Part shown: piece by piece, positions 1-8,194 of the stretch
Layout: each line of letters starts with the position of its first letter
How positions within the stretch are numbered: the first letter of the stretch is position 1
Assembly (NCBI RefSeq): GCF_001672755.1
Contig: NZ_LZKI01000080.1
Location: 1 to 64,000, forward strand
Source of the DNA: Mycobacterium colombiense
GTDB taxonomy: Bacteria; Actinomycetota; Actinomycetes; Mycobacteriales; Mycobacteriaceae
DNA: 64,000 bases
Reading direction: 5' to 3'
Made by a program: the position numbers and the translations under genes
The notes under the pieces: generated by a model
What the model saw: the letters and a program-made list of their open reading frames with translations, nothing else
Told to the model about the DNA's origin: nothing
The model's database searches: none

Positions 1-71
1 GCGTCACCGACATGCTGGCCAAGATCGGCGAAGGCATCGCGGTCGACGGCATGGAGGCCCTGCTGCCGGTG
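1..71 (+). other. Inverted segment of mfd
   Basis: Plus-strand translation from position 3 gives [16 protein letters not shown] followed by MEALLPV. This is the Mfd stretch that should directly follow AITGS on the minus strand: 23 residues with no gain or loss compared with the M. tuberculosis protein as I remember it. The segment ends in GCTGCCGGTG (62-71), whose reverse complement CACCGGCAGC is the coding sequence just before the expected insertion point. In an unrearranged gene, about 60 bp would therefore lie between 10-bp inverted repeats. The window begins with GC, the last two bases of the left repeat. The pattern fits either a true 60-bp flip between the repeats or a fold-back chimera at a contig end. 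Confidence 0.8.
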
Positions 72-877
72 ATGGCGGGGTCGGTGGTCCGGTGCCGGGC
101 GGCCAGCTCGGCGGCGCGCTGCCGCACCTCATCGGTCAGCAGCAGTTCGCGGCAGGCCACCGCGATCAGGGTGTCGACCTCGATCTCCGGGATCGAGCGC
201 TGATCAGCGACCGAGAACATCCGCATCTCGCTGACCTCGTCGCCCCAGAACTCGATGCGCACCGGGTGCTCGGCGGTCGGCGGGAAGACGTCGAGAATGC
301 CTCCGCGCACGGCGAATTCGCCGCGCCGGCCGACCATGTCGACCCGCGTGTAGGCCAGCTCGGCGAGCCGGGTGATCACGCCCTCGAATTCGATCTCCGT
401 CCCGACCTTCAGCGTGACCGGCTCCACGAGCCCCAGCTGCGGCGTCATCGGCTGCAACAGCGAGCGCACCGCGGTCACCACCACCTGCAGGGGCGGACCC
501 AGCCGGGCGTCGTCGGGATGGGCCAGCCGGCGCAGCACCGTCAACCGGGCGCCGACGGTGTCGACGCCGGGCGAAAGTCGCTCGTGCGGCAGCGTTTCCC
601 AGGACGGGAAGACCGCGACGGAATCGCCGAAGACGCCGCGCAGTTCAGCGGTGAGGTCGTCGGCTTCGCGCCCGGTCGCGGTGACTACCAGCAGAGGGCC
701 CAACCGCGCCAGCGCACTGGCGACGAATAGCCGTGCGCTGGCTGGACCCACCAGGCTCAACTCGGCAGGCGAAGCGGACGCGCTGTCGATCAACTGCTGG
801 AAGGTCGGCGCGGTGAGCGCCAATTCAACGAGCCCCGCGATCGGGGTTTCTGGGCGAGCAGCCCCCGGTGCGGTCAT
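1..877 (-). CDS. mfd: Transcription-repair coupling factor Mfd, N-terminal part (partial)
   Basis: Mfd is the DNA translocase that removes stalled RNA polymerase and recruits UvrA. Only the N-terminal 290 or so codons are in the window; the gene runs off the left edge. I start it at the ATG at 877 ([15 protein letters not shown]), which matches the N-terminus I recall for M. tuberculosis Mfd; a second in-frame ATG lies at 889. Motifs typical of the UvrB-like N-terminal domain are visible, such as [14 protein letters not shown] and [19 protein letters not shown]. The homology runs on the minus strand down to about position 62 (AITGS). Beyond it, the next expected 23 residues are encoded on the plus strand at 3-71 instead (see the separate feature). 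The minus-strand frame stays open through that stretch, reading an unrelated [11 protein letters not shown] peptide. A 130-bp gap separates it from the divergent LysA-like gene. Confidence 0.85.
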   Translation of the reverse strand, partial: MTAPGAARPETPIAGLVELALTAPTFQQLIDSASASPAELSLVGPASARLFVASALARLGPLLVVTATGREADDLTAELRGVFGDSVAVFPSWETLPHERLSPGVDTVGARLTVLRRLAHPDDARLGPPLQVVVTAVRSLLQPMTPQLGLVEPVTLKVGTEIEFEGVITRLAELAYTRVDMVGRRGEFAVRGGILDVFPPTAEHPVRIEFWGDEVSEMRMFSVADQRSIPEIEVDTLIAVACRELLLTDEVRQRAAELAARHRTTDPAITGSRASMPSTAMPSPILASMSVT

Positions 878-1007
878 GATGAATTCCATTCTAGGGGCCC
901 TCAGGGACAGGGCCGGACACACCGAACCACGTCAATATTGAGGTCGCCGCCGTCAAGGGATCGTAAGAAAGCCACCACCCGAATACCCGCGCGCGCAGGT
1001 TGGATTC

Positions 1008-2348
1008 ATGACATTGCTCGACATCCTGCCGTCGCTCGGTCAGGCCGCTTCCCCTCGTTTCGATCCCGCCATCTGGCCGATCACGGCCCACCCCGACGAG
1101 GAGGGGAGGCTGTGCGTCGGCGGTGTACCACTGGCCGATATCGCCGACGAGTTCCACACCCCGGCCTACGTCATCGACGAAACCGACTTCCGGCACCGCG
1201 CCCGCAGCTACCGCCGCACGCTGCGCGGCGTCGAGATTGTCTACGCCGGAAAGTCGCTGTTGAGCACCGCGGTGGCCCGCTGGGCCCGCGAAGAGGGCCT
1301 CGGACTCGACGTCTGCTCCGGCGGCGAGCTGGCCGTCGCCCTTGCCGGTGGAGTCGACCCGGCGCGCATCGTCATGCACGGCAACGCGAAATCACCCGAG
1401 GAGCTGCGCGAAGCGGTGCGCGTCGGCGTGGGGCGCATCGTGCTGGATTCGGGCATGGAGATCGCCTACCTCGCCGGCCTGGCGAAACGCCGCCAACCCG
1501 TGCTCATCCGGGTCACCCCCGACATCGACATCCACGGCCACCGCGCCGTCACCACCGGCATCAGCGACCAGAAGTTCGGGTTCACACTCCACGGCGACCG
1601 CGCCGACGTCGCGGCCCAGCGCGTGCTGTCGCACCCGATCCTCGACCTCGTCGGCCTGCACTGCCACATCGGCTCGCAGGTCGCCGATCCGGCCCTGTAC
1701 GGCGAGGCGATCCGCCGGATGATCGCGGCGATGGCCGATATCCGTGCCCGGCACGGCGTCATACTCACCGAGCTGAACATCGGCGGCGGGCACGCCATCC
1801 CCTACGTCCCCGGCGACCGCGAGCTGAATCTCGAGCAGCTGGCCGATGTCATCGAGAACGCCCTCGACGAGGCCTGCGCCGCCGAGCATTTCCCGCGGCC
1901 GCAGATCGTGGTGGAACCGGGTCGGGCCATCTGCGGCCGGGCCGGCGTGACGCTGTATCGGGTGTGCTCGATCAAGACCCAACCGGGCGGGCGCACCTTC
2001 GTCGCTGTCGACGGCGGCATGAGCGACAACCCGCGGGTGTCGCTGTACGGCGCGCAATACACGGCCGCGCTGGCCAACCGGCATTCGATGGGACTCAAGC
2101 AGCGGGTCACCGTCGTCGGCCGGCATTGCGAGGCGGGCGACGAAATCGCCCGCGACGTCGAGCTTCCGGCGGACCTGCACCCCGGCGACCTGCTGGCGGT
2201 GGCCTGCACCGGCGCCTACCACCACAGCATGGCGTCGAACTACAACATGGTCGGGCGCCCCGCGCTGGTGGCGGTCAAGGACGGCCGGGCCCGCGAACTG
2301 GTTCGCCGGGAGACCGTCACCGACCTGCTGGCCCGCGACTGCGGCTAG
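1008..2348 (+). CDS. LysA-like PLP-dependent diaminopimelate/amino-acid decarboxylase
   Basis: A 446-residue fold-type III decarboxylase (Orn/Lys/Arg decarboxylase group 2), the family that contains LysA, which makes lysine from meso-diaminopimelate. Visible landmarks in order: PLP-lysine region VYAGKSLLS near residue 80, HGNAKS, HCHIGSQV, glycine loop NIGGGHAIPY, EPGRAICGRAG, VDGGMSDNPR, the interface Cys motif CEAGDE, and CTGAYHHSMASNYN near the C-terminus. All catalytic landmarks are present, so it should be active. The length is close to that of mycobacterial LysA, but this is not the usual lysA context (argS-thrA). It is more likely a second paralogue sitting between mfd and the Rv1019-type regulator, where M. 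tuberculosis has nothing. Substrate (diaminopimelate or another diamino acid) is not settled by sequence. Confidence 0.85.
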   Translation: MTLLDILPSLGQAASPRFDPAIWPITAHPDEEGRLCVGGVPLADIADEFHTPAYVIDETDFRHRARSYRRTLRGVEIVYAGKSLLSTAVARWAREEGLGLDVCSGGELAVALAGGVDPARIVMHGNAKSPEELREAVRVGVGRIVLDSGMEIAYLAGLAKRRQPVLIRVTPDIDIHGHRAVTTGISDQKFGFTLHGDRADVAAQRVLSHPILDLVGLHCHIGSQVADPALYGEAIRRMIAAMADIRARHGVILTELNIGGGHAIPYVPGDRELNLEQLADVIENALDEACAAEHFPRPQIVVEPGRAICGRAGVTLYRVCSIKTQPGGRTFVAVDGGMSDNPRVSLYGAQYTAALANRHSMGLKQRVTVVGRHCEAGDEIARDVELPADLHPGDLLAVACTGAYHHSMASNYNMVGRPALVAVKDGRARELVRRETVTDLLARDCG

Positions 2349-2350
2349 AG

Positions 2351-2550
2351 GCGATCGCAAGCGCGGCCGCGGCGATCGCAAGCGCGGCGTAGCCGGGCAC
2401 AGCGGGTCGCCGCATAGTCCAAGCCGGGCACAGCGGGTCGCCGCATAGGCCAAGCCGGGCGCAGCGGGTCGCCGCATAGTCCAAGCCGGGCGCAGCGGGT
2501 CGCCGCATAGTCCAAGCCGGGCGCAGCGGGTCGCCGCATAGTCCAAGCCG
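2351..2550. repeat. 31-bp tandem repeat with GCGATCGCAAGCGCGG leader
   Basis: Two copies of GCGATCGCAAGCGCGG (2351-2366, 2372-2387) lead into five full 31-bp units starting at 2392, 2423, 2454, 2485 and 2516, with a partial sixth at 2547. Each unit reads GCCGGGC(A/G)CAGCGGGTCGC and then CGCATAGTCCAA. Units differ by one or two substitutions. The array fills the whole space between the stop codons of the convergent LysA-like and TetR genes. A single diverged copy of the leader plus half a unit occurs at 50037-50076, so this is a dispersed family with local amplification here: a VNTR/MIRU-like locus whose copy number probably varies between strains. Confidence 0.9.
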
Positions 2551-2558
2551 GGCGCCGG

Positions 2559-3248
2559 CTACTCGTCCTGCAGCCGGGGGTCGGCCTCGAGGTGGGTCAG
2601 CCCGTTCCACATCAGGTTGACCAGGTGCGCGGCCACCACTTCTTTCTTGGGCTCGCGGGTGTCGAGCCACCACTGCGCCGTCATCGACACCGAGCCGACG
2701 AGCGCCTGCGCGTACAGCGGCGCCAGGCCGGGATCCAGGCCGCGCCGGGAGAAGTCGCCGGCCAGGATGGAACTGACCTGGTTGACGGCGTCGTTGAGCA
2801 GGCTGGAGTAGGTGCCCGAGCTGATCGCGGCCGGCGAATCGCGGATCATGATCCGGAAGCCGTCGGTGCGCTCTTCGACGTAGGTGAGCAGCGCCAGGGC
2901 GACCCGCTCGACGCGCACCCGGGACCGATTGTTGGTCAGGGACGAGGTGATGCCGTCCAGCAGCGCCGACATCTCGCGGTCGACGACGACGGCGTACAGG
3001 CCTTCCTTGCCGCCGAAATGCTCGTAGACGACCGGTTTGGACACGTTGGCGCGCAGGGCGATCTCCTCGATCGAGGTGCCTTCGTACCCGCGTTCGGCGA
3101 ACAGCGTGCGCGCGATGCCGACCAGCTGTTGGCGGCGCTCGGTGCCGGTCATCCGCGCGCGCGGCGCCCGCACCTCCTTGTCCGGTTCCTTGTCCAGCAC
3201 GGCCACGTTGTTCAGCGTATCGGTCAACAGCCGACAAGCGGCCCGCAT
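2559..3248 (-). CDS. TetR-family regulator, Rv1019 orthologue
   Basis: A 229-codon frame with the TetR helix-turn-helix at roughly residues 35-80 (ARTLFAERGYEGTSIEEI, then ANVSKPVVYEHFGGKEGLY) and a well-conserved all-helical effector domain ending in LQDE. It matches what I recall of M. tuberculosis Rv1019, described as an autoregulatory TetR. The M. tuberculosis protein starts at MTGTERRQQL, which corresponds here to the ATG at 3152 (197 aa). The frame remains open and plausible to an ATG at 3248, so the start is uncertain. A perfect palindrome lies just upstream of 3248. The 3' end abuts the tandem repeat array. Confidence 0.88.
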   Translation of the reverse strand: MRAACRLLTDTLNNVAVLDKEPDKEVRAPRARMTGTERRQQLVGIARTLFAERGYEGTSIEEIALRANVSKPVVYEHFGGKEGLYAVVVDREMSALLDGITSSLTNNRSRVRVERVALALLTYVEERTDGFRIMIRDSPAAISSGTYSSLLNDAVNQVSSILAGDFSRRGLDPGLAPLYAQALVGSVSMTAQWWLDTREPKKEVVAAHLVNLMWNGLTHLEADPRLQDE

Positions 3249-3255
3249 CGTCGTC

Positions 3256-3267
3256 AGACTAAAGTCT
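3256..3267. promoter_or_regulatory. Palindrome AGACTAAAGTCT upstream of TetR gene
   Basis: Perfect 5-bp arms (AGACT/AGTCT) around AA, 8 bp before the longer possible start of the Rv1019-type TetR gene and 45 bp before tRNA-Gln. The position suits an autoregulatory operator. Arms are short, so chance is possible. Confidence 0.35.
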
Positions 3268-3312
3268 TGGTGGCGCGGTCGGTCTCAACCGCCGCTCGCC
3301 GTGGGTTAGCGA

Positions 3313-3384
3313 TCCGTCGTGGTGTAATCGGCAGCACCTCTGATTTTGGTTCAGATAGTTCAGGTTCGAGTCCTGGCGACGGAG
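3313..3384 (+). tRNA. tRNA-Gln (anticodon UUG)
   Basis: Cloverleaf found by eye. Acceptor TCCGTCG (3313-3319) pairs with CGACGGA (3377-3383) with discriminator G at 3384. The anticodon stem is TCTGA/TCAGA with loop TTTTGGT, giving anticodon TTG. The T arm is TCAGG-TTCGAGT-CCTGG. CCA is not encoded. Length is 72 nt. It lies just upstream of glmU, where I recall a tRNA-Gln in M. tuberculosis. Confidence 0.93.
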
Positions 3385-3400
3385 CTTCGATTGCTGGTTG

Positions 3401-3419
3401 CGATATCCCATCGTTTTTT
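3401..3419 (+). terminator. Putative terminator after tRNA-Gln
   Basis: Short stem CGAT (3401-3404) and ATCG (3410-3413) followed by six T (3414-3419), 17 nt after the tRNA. A run of six T is rare in this GC-rich DNA and favours a terminator, although the stem is weak. Confidence 0.4.
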
Positions 3420-3439
3420 GCCTTCACCGCAGCTGAAGT

Positions 3440-3459
3440 GACACGCTTGACGGCGTGTC
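3440..3459. promoter_or_regulatory. Inverted repeat in glmU leader
   Basis: GACACGC (3440-3446) and GCGTGTC (3453-3459) form perfect 7-bp arms around TTGACG, 48 bp before the glmU start. The TTGACG in the loop looks like a -35 element, so this could be a repressor site on the glmU promoter or a hairpin in the transcript. Confidence 0.35.
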
Positions 3460-3507
3460 GGCGCTTCCGCGCACAGCCCGCGCGGACAAACCCGAAGAGG
3501 AGGGTTG

Positions 3508-4992
3508 ATGTCGTCTCCTGGTGATACCGCGGTCCTGGTGCTAGCGGCCGGGCCCGGCACCCGGATGCGGTCGGACACCCCGAAAGTCCTGCACACCATC
3601 GGTGGACGCAGCATGCTGTCCCATCTCCTGCACGCGATCACCAAGGTGGCTCCCCAGCACCTGGCCGTCGTTCTCGGCCACGACCACGAACGGATCGCAC
3701 CGCTGGTGGCCGACTGGGCCGACGCGCTGGGACGTCCCATCGACGTCGCGCTGCAGGACCGGCCCCGCGGCACCGGCGATGCCGTGCTGTGTGGCCTGTC
3801 CGCGCTGCCCGACGACTACGCCGGGCTCGTCGTCGTCACCTCGGGCGACACCCCGTTGCTGGACGCCGACACCCTGGCCGACCTGATCGCCTCGCACAGC
3901 GCGGCGCCGGCCGCGGTCACGGTGCTGACCACGACCGTGAGCGACCCCAGCGGCTACGGCCGCATCCTGCGCACCCAGGACAACGAGGTCATGGCGATCG
4001 TGGAACACGCCGACGCGACGCCCTCGCAACGCGAGATCCGTGAGGTCAACGCCGGCGTCTACGCCTTCGACACCGCGGCGCTGCGCTCGGCGCTGAACCG
4101 GTTGAGCTCCAACAACGCCCAGCAGGAGCTCTACCTGACCGACGTCATCGCCATCCTGCGCGGTGACGGCCTGGCCATCCACGCCCGCCACGTCGACGAC
4201 AGCGCGCTGGTCGCCGGCGTCAACAACCGCGTCCAACTCGCGCAGCTGGGCGCCGAACTCAACCGCCGCATCATCGCCGCCCATCAGACGGCCGGCGTCA
4301 CCATCGTCGACCCCGCCACCACCTGGATCGACGTCGACGTCAGCATCGGTCGCGACACCGTCATCCAGCCCGGGACGCAGTTGCTGGGCCGCACCCAGGT
4401 CGGTGGCCACTGCGTCGTCGGCCCGGACACCACCCTGACCGACGTCAGCGTCGGTGACGGCGCCTCGGTGGTCCGCACGCACGGCACCGCGTCGTCGATC
4501 GGTGCCGGAGCGACCGTCGGCCCGTTCACCTACCTGCGGCCCGGCACGGTGCTGGGCGACGACGGCAAGCTCGGCGCGTTCGTCGAGACCAAGAACGCCA
4601 CCATCGGCACCGGCTCCAAGGTGCCGCACCTGACCTATGTCGGGGACGCCGACATCGGCGAACACAGCAACATCGGTGCGTCCAGCGTGTTCGTCAACTA
4701 CGACGGCGAAACCAAACGGCGGACCACCATCGGCTCGCACGTGCGCACCGGCTCGGACACCATGTTCGTGGCGCCGGTGACCGTCGGTGACGGCGCCTAC
4801 ACCGGCGCGGGGACGGTGGTGCGCAACGACGTCCCGCCCGGAACGCTGGCCGTATCCGCGGGTCCACAGCGCAACATCGAAGGCTGGGTGCACCGCAAGC
4901 GCCCGGGCAGCGCGGCCGCGCAAGCGGCCGAGGCCGCCGAGAAAGCCGCTGGTCAGGGCCCCGCAGAGGGCGCCACACCAGAAGCCGACTAG
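3508..4992 (+). CDS. glmU: Bifunctional N-acetylglucosamine-1-phosphate uridyltransferase / glucosamine-1-phosphate acetyltransferase
   Basis: GlmU makes UDP-GlcNAc, the precursor of peptidoglycan and of the arabinogalactan linker. The 494-residue protein has the N-terminal nucleotidyltransferase ([18 protein letters not shown] near residue 14; [24 protein letters not shown]). A C-terminal left-handed beta-helix acetyltransferase follows ([44 protein letters not shown]). The tail is low-complexity and Ala/Glu-rich. I chose the ATG at 3508 because AGGAGGG lies just upstream; a TTG at 3505 is in frame but unlikely. It heads a co-directional run with prs. Confidence 0.97.
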   Translation: MSSPGDTAVLVLAAGPGTRMRSDTPKVLHTIGGRSMLSHLLHAITKVAPQHLAVVLGHDHERIAPLVADWADALGRPIDVALQDRPRGTGDAVLCGLSALPDDYAGLVVVTSGDTPLLDADTLADLIASHSAAPAAVTVLTTTVSDPSGYGRILRTQDNEVMAIVEHADATPSQREIREVNAGVYAFDTAALRSALNRLSSNNAQQELYLTDVIAILRGDGLAIHARHVDDSALVAGVNNRVQLAQLGAELNRRIIAAHQTAGVTIVDPATTWIDVDVSIGRDTVIQPGTQLLGRTQVGGHCVVGPDTTLTDVSVGDGASVVRTHGTASSIGAGATVGPFTYLRPGTVLGDDGKLGAFVETKNATIGTGSKVPHLTYVGDADIGEHSNIGASSVFVNYDGETKRRTTIGSHVRTGSDTMFVAPVTVGDGAYTGAGTVVRNDVPPGTLAVSAGPQRNIEGWVHRKRPGSAAAQAAEAAEKAAGQGPAEGATPEAD

Positions 4993-5095
4993 ACACCGTG
5001 AATTTGCTAGCTGGCAACCCGGCCACATTTCCGTACGATTCGCTTCGTACGATGGGGCCTTCCATCCCCCACCCCGATTTGGCGAGGGCAGTGCG

Positions 5096-6076
5096 TTGAG
5101 CCACGACTGGACCGATAACCGCAAAAATTTGATGCTCTTCTCCGGCCGTGCGCATCCGGAGCTGGCCGAGCAGGTGGCCAAGGAGCTCGACGTCCACGTC
5201 ACCGCACAGACCGCGCGGGAGTTCGCCAACGGCGAGATCTTCGTGCGGTTCCACGAATCGGTGCGCGGATGCGACGCCTTCGTCCTGCAGTCGGCCCCGG
5301 ACCCGGTGAACAACTGGCTGATGGAACAGCTGATCATGATCGACGCCCTCAAGCGGGGCAGCGCCAAGCGGATCACCGCGGTCATGCCGTTCTACCCGTA
5401 CGCCCGGCAGGACAAGAAGCACCGGGGCCGCGAGCCGATCTCGGCTCGGCTGGTCGCCGACCTGCTCAAGACCGCGGGCGCCGACCGGATCGTCACGGTC
5501 GACCTGCACACCGACCAGATCCAAGGCTTCTTCGACGGGCCCGTCGACCACATGCGCGGGCAGAACCTGCTGACCGGCTACATCCGCGACAACTACCCCG
5601 ACGGCAACATGGTGGTCGTCTCGCCCGACTCCGGCCGGGTGCGCATCGCCGAGAAATGGGCCGACTCGCTGGGCGGCGTCCCGCTGGCCTTCATCCACAA
5701 GACCCGCGACCCGCGGGTGCCCAACCAGGTGGTGTCCAACCGCGTCGTCGGCGAGGTGGCCGGACGCACCTGCGTGCTGATCGACGACATGATCGACACC
5801 GGTGGCACCATCGCCGGCGCGGTGAAGCTGCTGCGCGACGAGGGCGCCGGTGACGTGATCATCGCGGCCACCCACGGTGTGCTCTCCGATCCGGCCGCCG
5901 AGCGGCTGGCCGCCTGCGGTGCCCGGGAAGTGATCGTGACGAACACCCTCCCGATCGGCGAGGAGAAGCGTTTCCCGCAGCTGACGGTCTTGTCCATCGC
6001 GCCGCTGCTGGCCAGCACCATCCGTGCCGTCTTCGAAAACGGTTCGGTCACCGGGCTTTTCGACGGAGACGCCTAG
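5096..6076 (+). CDS. prsA: Ribose-phosphate pyrophosphokinase (PRPP synthetase)
   Basis: Makes PRPP from ribose 5-phosphate and ATP for purine, pyrimidine, His and Trp synthesis; in mycobacteria it also feeds decaprenyl-phosphoryl arabinose. The 326-residue protein starts at a TTG (SHDWTDNRKNL), because the M. tuberculosis protein has exactly this N-terminus and length and no in-frame ATG/GTG fits. Landmarks: FANGEIFVRFHESVRGCD, flexible-loop region YPYARQDKKHRGREPIS, and the PRPP-binding motif VLIDDMIDTGGT near residue 225. The next gene starts directly after its stop codon. Confidence 0.97.
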   Translation: MSHDWTDNRKNLMLFSGRAHPELAEQVAKELDVHVTAQTAREFANGEIFVRFHESVRGCDAFVLQSAPDPVNNWLMEQLIMIDALKRGSAKRITAVMPFYPYARQDKKHRGREPISARLVADLLKTAGADRIVTVDLHTDQIQGFFDGPVDHMRGQNLLTGYIRDNYPDGNMVVVSPDSGRVRIAEKWADSLGGVPLAFIHKTRDPRVPNQVVSNRVVGEVAGRTCVLIDDMIDTGGTIAGAVKLLRDEGAGDVIIAATHGVLSDPAAERLAACGAREVIVTNTLPIGEEKRFPQLTVLSIAPLLASTIRAVFENGSVTGLFDGDA

Positions 6077-6433
6077 ATGGCGGCCAAGCCAGACGACGCC
6101 GTTATCTTCCACAACCCACGCTGCAGCACTTCCCGCAAGACGCTGGACCTGTTGCGCGACAACGGCTTTGAACCCACCGTGGTCGAGTACCTGAAGACCC
6201 CGCCGACCCGCGCCGAGCTGGTGAAGATGATCCGCGAGGCGGGCATCGACGTGCGCACCGCGACCCGTAGGCGCGAGCCGCTGTACGAGGAGCTCAATCT
6301 CGCGGATGCGACCGATGACCGGTTGCTCGACGCCATGGTCGAACACCCCATCCTCATCGAACGACCCTTCGTCGTCACGCCGAAGGGCACTCGGCTGGCC
6401 CGCCCGATCGACGCGGTCCGCGAGATTCTGTGA
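6077..6433 (+). CDS. ArsC/Spx-family thioredoxin-fold protein (arsenate reductase-like)
   Basis: A 118-residue ArsC-family protein: FHNPRCSTSRKTLDLL carries the redox/arsenate-binding Cys near residue 15, and the typical ArsC sequence LLDAMVEHPILIERPFVV is near residue 90, including the Arg that binds the anion. This is the glutaredoxin-coupled type. It starts at the ATG immediately after the prs stop (no spacer) and ends with a 4-bp overlap with lpqT, so it is in the prs operon. As I recall, M. tuberculosis lacks a gene here. With no arsR or arsenite pump nearby, a housekeeping redox role is as likely as arsenate resistance. Confidence 0.88.
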   Translation: MAAKPDDAVIFHNPRCSTSRKTLDLLRDNGFEPTVVEYLKTPPTRAELVKMIREAGIDVRTATRRREPLYEELNLADATDDRLLDAMVEHPILIERPFVVTPKGTRLARPIDAVREIL

Positions 6434-7089
6434 GCCGGCTCGGCCCCCGCGTGGCCGCTGCCGCGATGGTTGCGGTGGCCTTCTCCGCGAGCGGCTGTGC
6501 ACCGAAACCGCCTGACTACCAATCGATCCTGTCGAAGACCCCGACGACCACGACCACCAAGCCGGCGGAGAAGCCGGTTCCCCTGTCGCAGTATCTGCAG
6601 AGCATCGGGGTGACCGGAGAGCCGGTGGCGCCGGGATCGGTGCCCGACCTGACGGTGTCGATCCCGACTCCCCCGGGCTGGTCGCCGTTCACCAGCCCGA
6701 ACATCAGCCCGCAAACGCTGATCATCTCGCAGGGCGGCAAGTTCCCGACGGCGCGGCTGGTGGTGTTCAAGCTGAACGGTAGCTTCGACCCGGCGCAGGT
6801 CATCAAGCACGGCAACGACGATGCGCAACTGTTCGAGAACTTCAAGCAGCTGGACGCCTCGGGAGCGCCCTACAACGGCTTTCCCTCGTCGATGATCCAG
6901 GGCAGCTACGACCTGGACGGCGGCATGCGGCTGCACAGCTGGAACCGCATCGTCATCGCGACCGGATCACCGCCCGCACACCAGCGGTATCTGGTGCAGC
7001 TGACCATCACCGGCTTCGCCAATCAGGCGGCCGCGCAGGCGAGCGACATCGACAAGATCATTCACGGATTCGTCGTCGCGGCGAAGTGA
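6430..7089 (+). CDS. lpqT: Probable lipoprotein LpqT
   Basis: A 219-residue secreted lipoprotein. A GTG start overlaps the preceding stop (GTGA). The signal peptide runs to the lipobox ASGC with the lipid-bearing Cys at about residue 23, followed by a Thr/Pro-rich linker (KTPTTTTTKPAEKP). The rest is the LpqN/LpqT domain found in mycobacterial lipoproteins (IPTPPGWSPF, LVVFKLNGSFDPAQVI, GSYDLDGGMRLHSWNRIVIA). Its place between prs and rplY matches M. tuberculosis Rv1016c. Function is unknown, with envelope localisation inferred. Confidence 0.92.
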   Translation: MSRLGPRVAAAAMVAVAFSASGCAPKPPDYQSILSKTPTTTTTKPAEKPVPLSQYLQSIGVTGEPVAPGSVPDLTVSIPTPPGWSPFTSPNISPQTLIISQGGKFPTARLVVFKLNGSFDPAQVIKHGNDDAQLFENFKQLDASGAPYNGFPSSMIQGSYDLDGGMRLHSWNRIVIATGSPPAHQRYLVQLTITGFANQAAAQASDIDKIIHGFVVAAK

Positions 7090-7112
7090 CGTCGCGATTA
7101 GTGTTGTCAGCC

Positions 7113-7982
7113 ATGACTGGCTGGACCGCCGCAGATTTACCGTCGTTCGCCGAACGGACCGTCATCATCACCGGTGCCAACAGCGGGTTGGGCGCCGTGA
7201 CCGCCCGCGAGCTGGCGCGGCGAGGGGCCACGATCGTCATGGCCGTCCGCAACATCCGTAAGGGCGAGGCGGCGGCCCGCCAGATGGCCGGCCAGGTCGA
7301 GGTGCGGGAGCTCGACCTGCAGGACCTGTCGTCGGTGCGCCGGTTCGCCGACGGGGTGAGCAAGGCCGACGTGCTGATCAACAACGCCGGGATCATGGCC
7401 GCCCCCTTCGCGCTGACCGTCGACGGCTTCGAGACCCAGATCGGCACCAACCATCTCGGTCACTTCGCGCTGACGAACCTGTTGCTGCCCAAGCTGACCG
7501 ATCGGGTGGTGACCGTGTCGTCGATGGCGCACTGGCCCGGAAGCATCAACCTGGACGACCTGAATTGGCAGAACCGGCGCTATTCGCCCTGGCTGGCCTA
7601 CAGCCAGTCCAAGCTCGCCAACCTGCTGTTCACCAGCGAGCTGCAGCGCCGCCTCGTCGCGGCCGGTTCGCCACTGCGGGCCCTCGCCGCCCACCCCGGC
7701 TACTCGCACACCAACCTGCAGGGCGCCTCCGGCCGCAAGCTGGGCGACGCGCTGATGTCGGCGGTCACCCGGGTGGTCGCCACCGACGCCGATTTCGGCG
7801 CCCGGCAAACGCTGTACGCGGCGTCCCAGAACTTGCCCGGGGACACCTTCGTGGGACCCCGATTCGGCCAGATGGGCCGCACCCAACCGGTCGGGCGCAG
7901 CCCGCGCGCCCGGGATTCGGCCACGGCGGCGGCGCTGTGGTCGCTGTCCGAGCAACTCACGAAGACCAAGTTCCCGCTCTGA
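7113..7982 (+). CDS. Short-chain dehydrogenase/reductase
   Basis: NAD(P)-dependent classical SDR of about 289 residues. It has the cofactor motif TGANSGLG, the NNAG motif (LINNAGIM), the catalytic Ser in TVSSMAH and the YxxxK pair in AYSQSK. The overall pattern (HLGHFALTNLLLP, AAHPGYSHTNLQG) resembles retinol dehydrogenase-like/WW-oxidoreductase SDRs common in mycobacteria. I use the ATG at 7113 (MTGWTAADLPSF). A GTG at 7086 overlaps the lpqT stop by 4 bp and is also possible. It is an addition relative to the M. tuberculosis order lpqT-rplY. Substrate unknown. Confidence 0.88.
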   Translation: MTGWTAADLPSFAERTVIITGANSGLGAVTARELARRGATIVMAVRNIRKGEAAARQMAGQVEVRELDLQDLSSVRRFADGVSKADVLINNAGIMAAPFALTVDGFETQIGTNHLGHFALTNLLLPKLTDRVVTVSSMAHWPGSINLDDLNWQNRRYSPWLAYSQSKLANLLFTSELQRRLVAAGSPLRALAAHPGYSHTNLQGASGRKLGDALMSAVTRVVATDADFGARQTLYAASQNLPGDTFVGPRFGQMGRTQPVGRSPRARDSATAAALWSLSEQLTKTKFPL

Positions 7983-8194
7983 GCCGCTGAGACTCATCGA
8001 TCACGTCCGCCACATAAGTCTCTCGGCCCGGCGCCCGCCCGCCGAATTTCCCCTCTGAGGTGCGGATGCGTTAACCTGACCGGGCGTCACGGCGAGGGTG
8101 GCTGGCTGGCCAGCACCGTTATCGACGGAGACCGACGAATCGTCGCGATCCTGGCCGTGCCCCGAGACACGAGCGAGCACACAGGAGCGACACG

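Noticed and set aside
2392..2550. CRISPR array
   Set aside because: The 31-bp units are directly adjacent with no unique spacers, so this is a tandem repeat. No cas genes are in the window.
2317..3237. A 306-codon minus-strand frame through the tandem repeat
   Set aside because: It is an alternative frame of the TetR gene continued through the repeat units; repetitive Cys/Arg-rich peptide with no support.
4694..6502. A 602-codon minus-strand frame
   Set aside because: Antisense to glmU and prs, which are firmly identified; the composition is typical of third-position GC artefacts.
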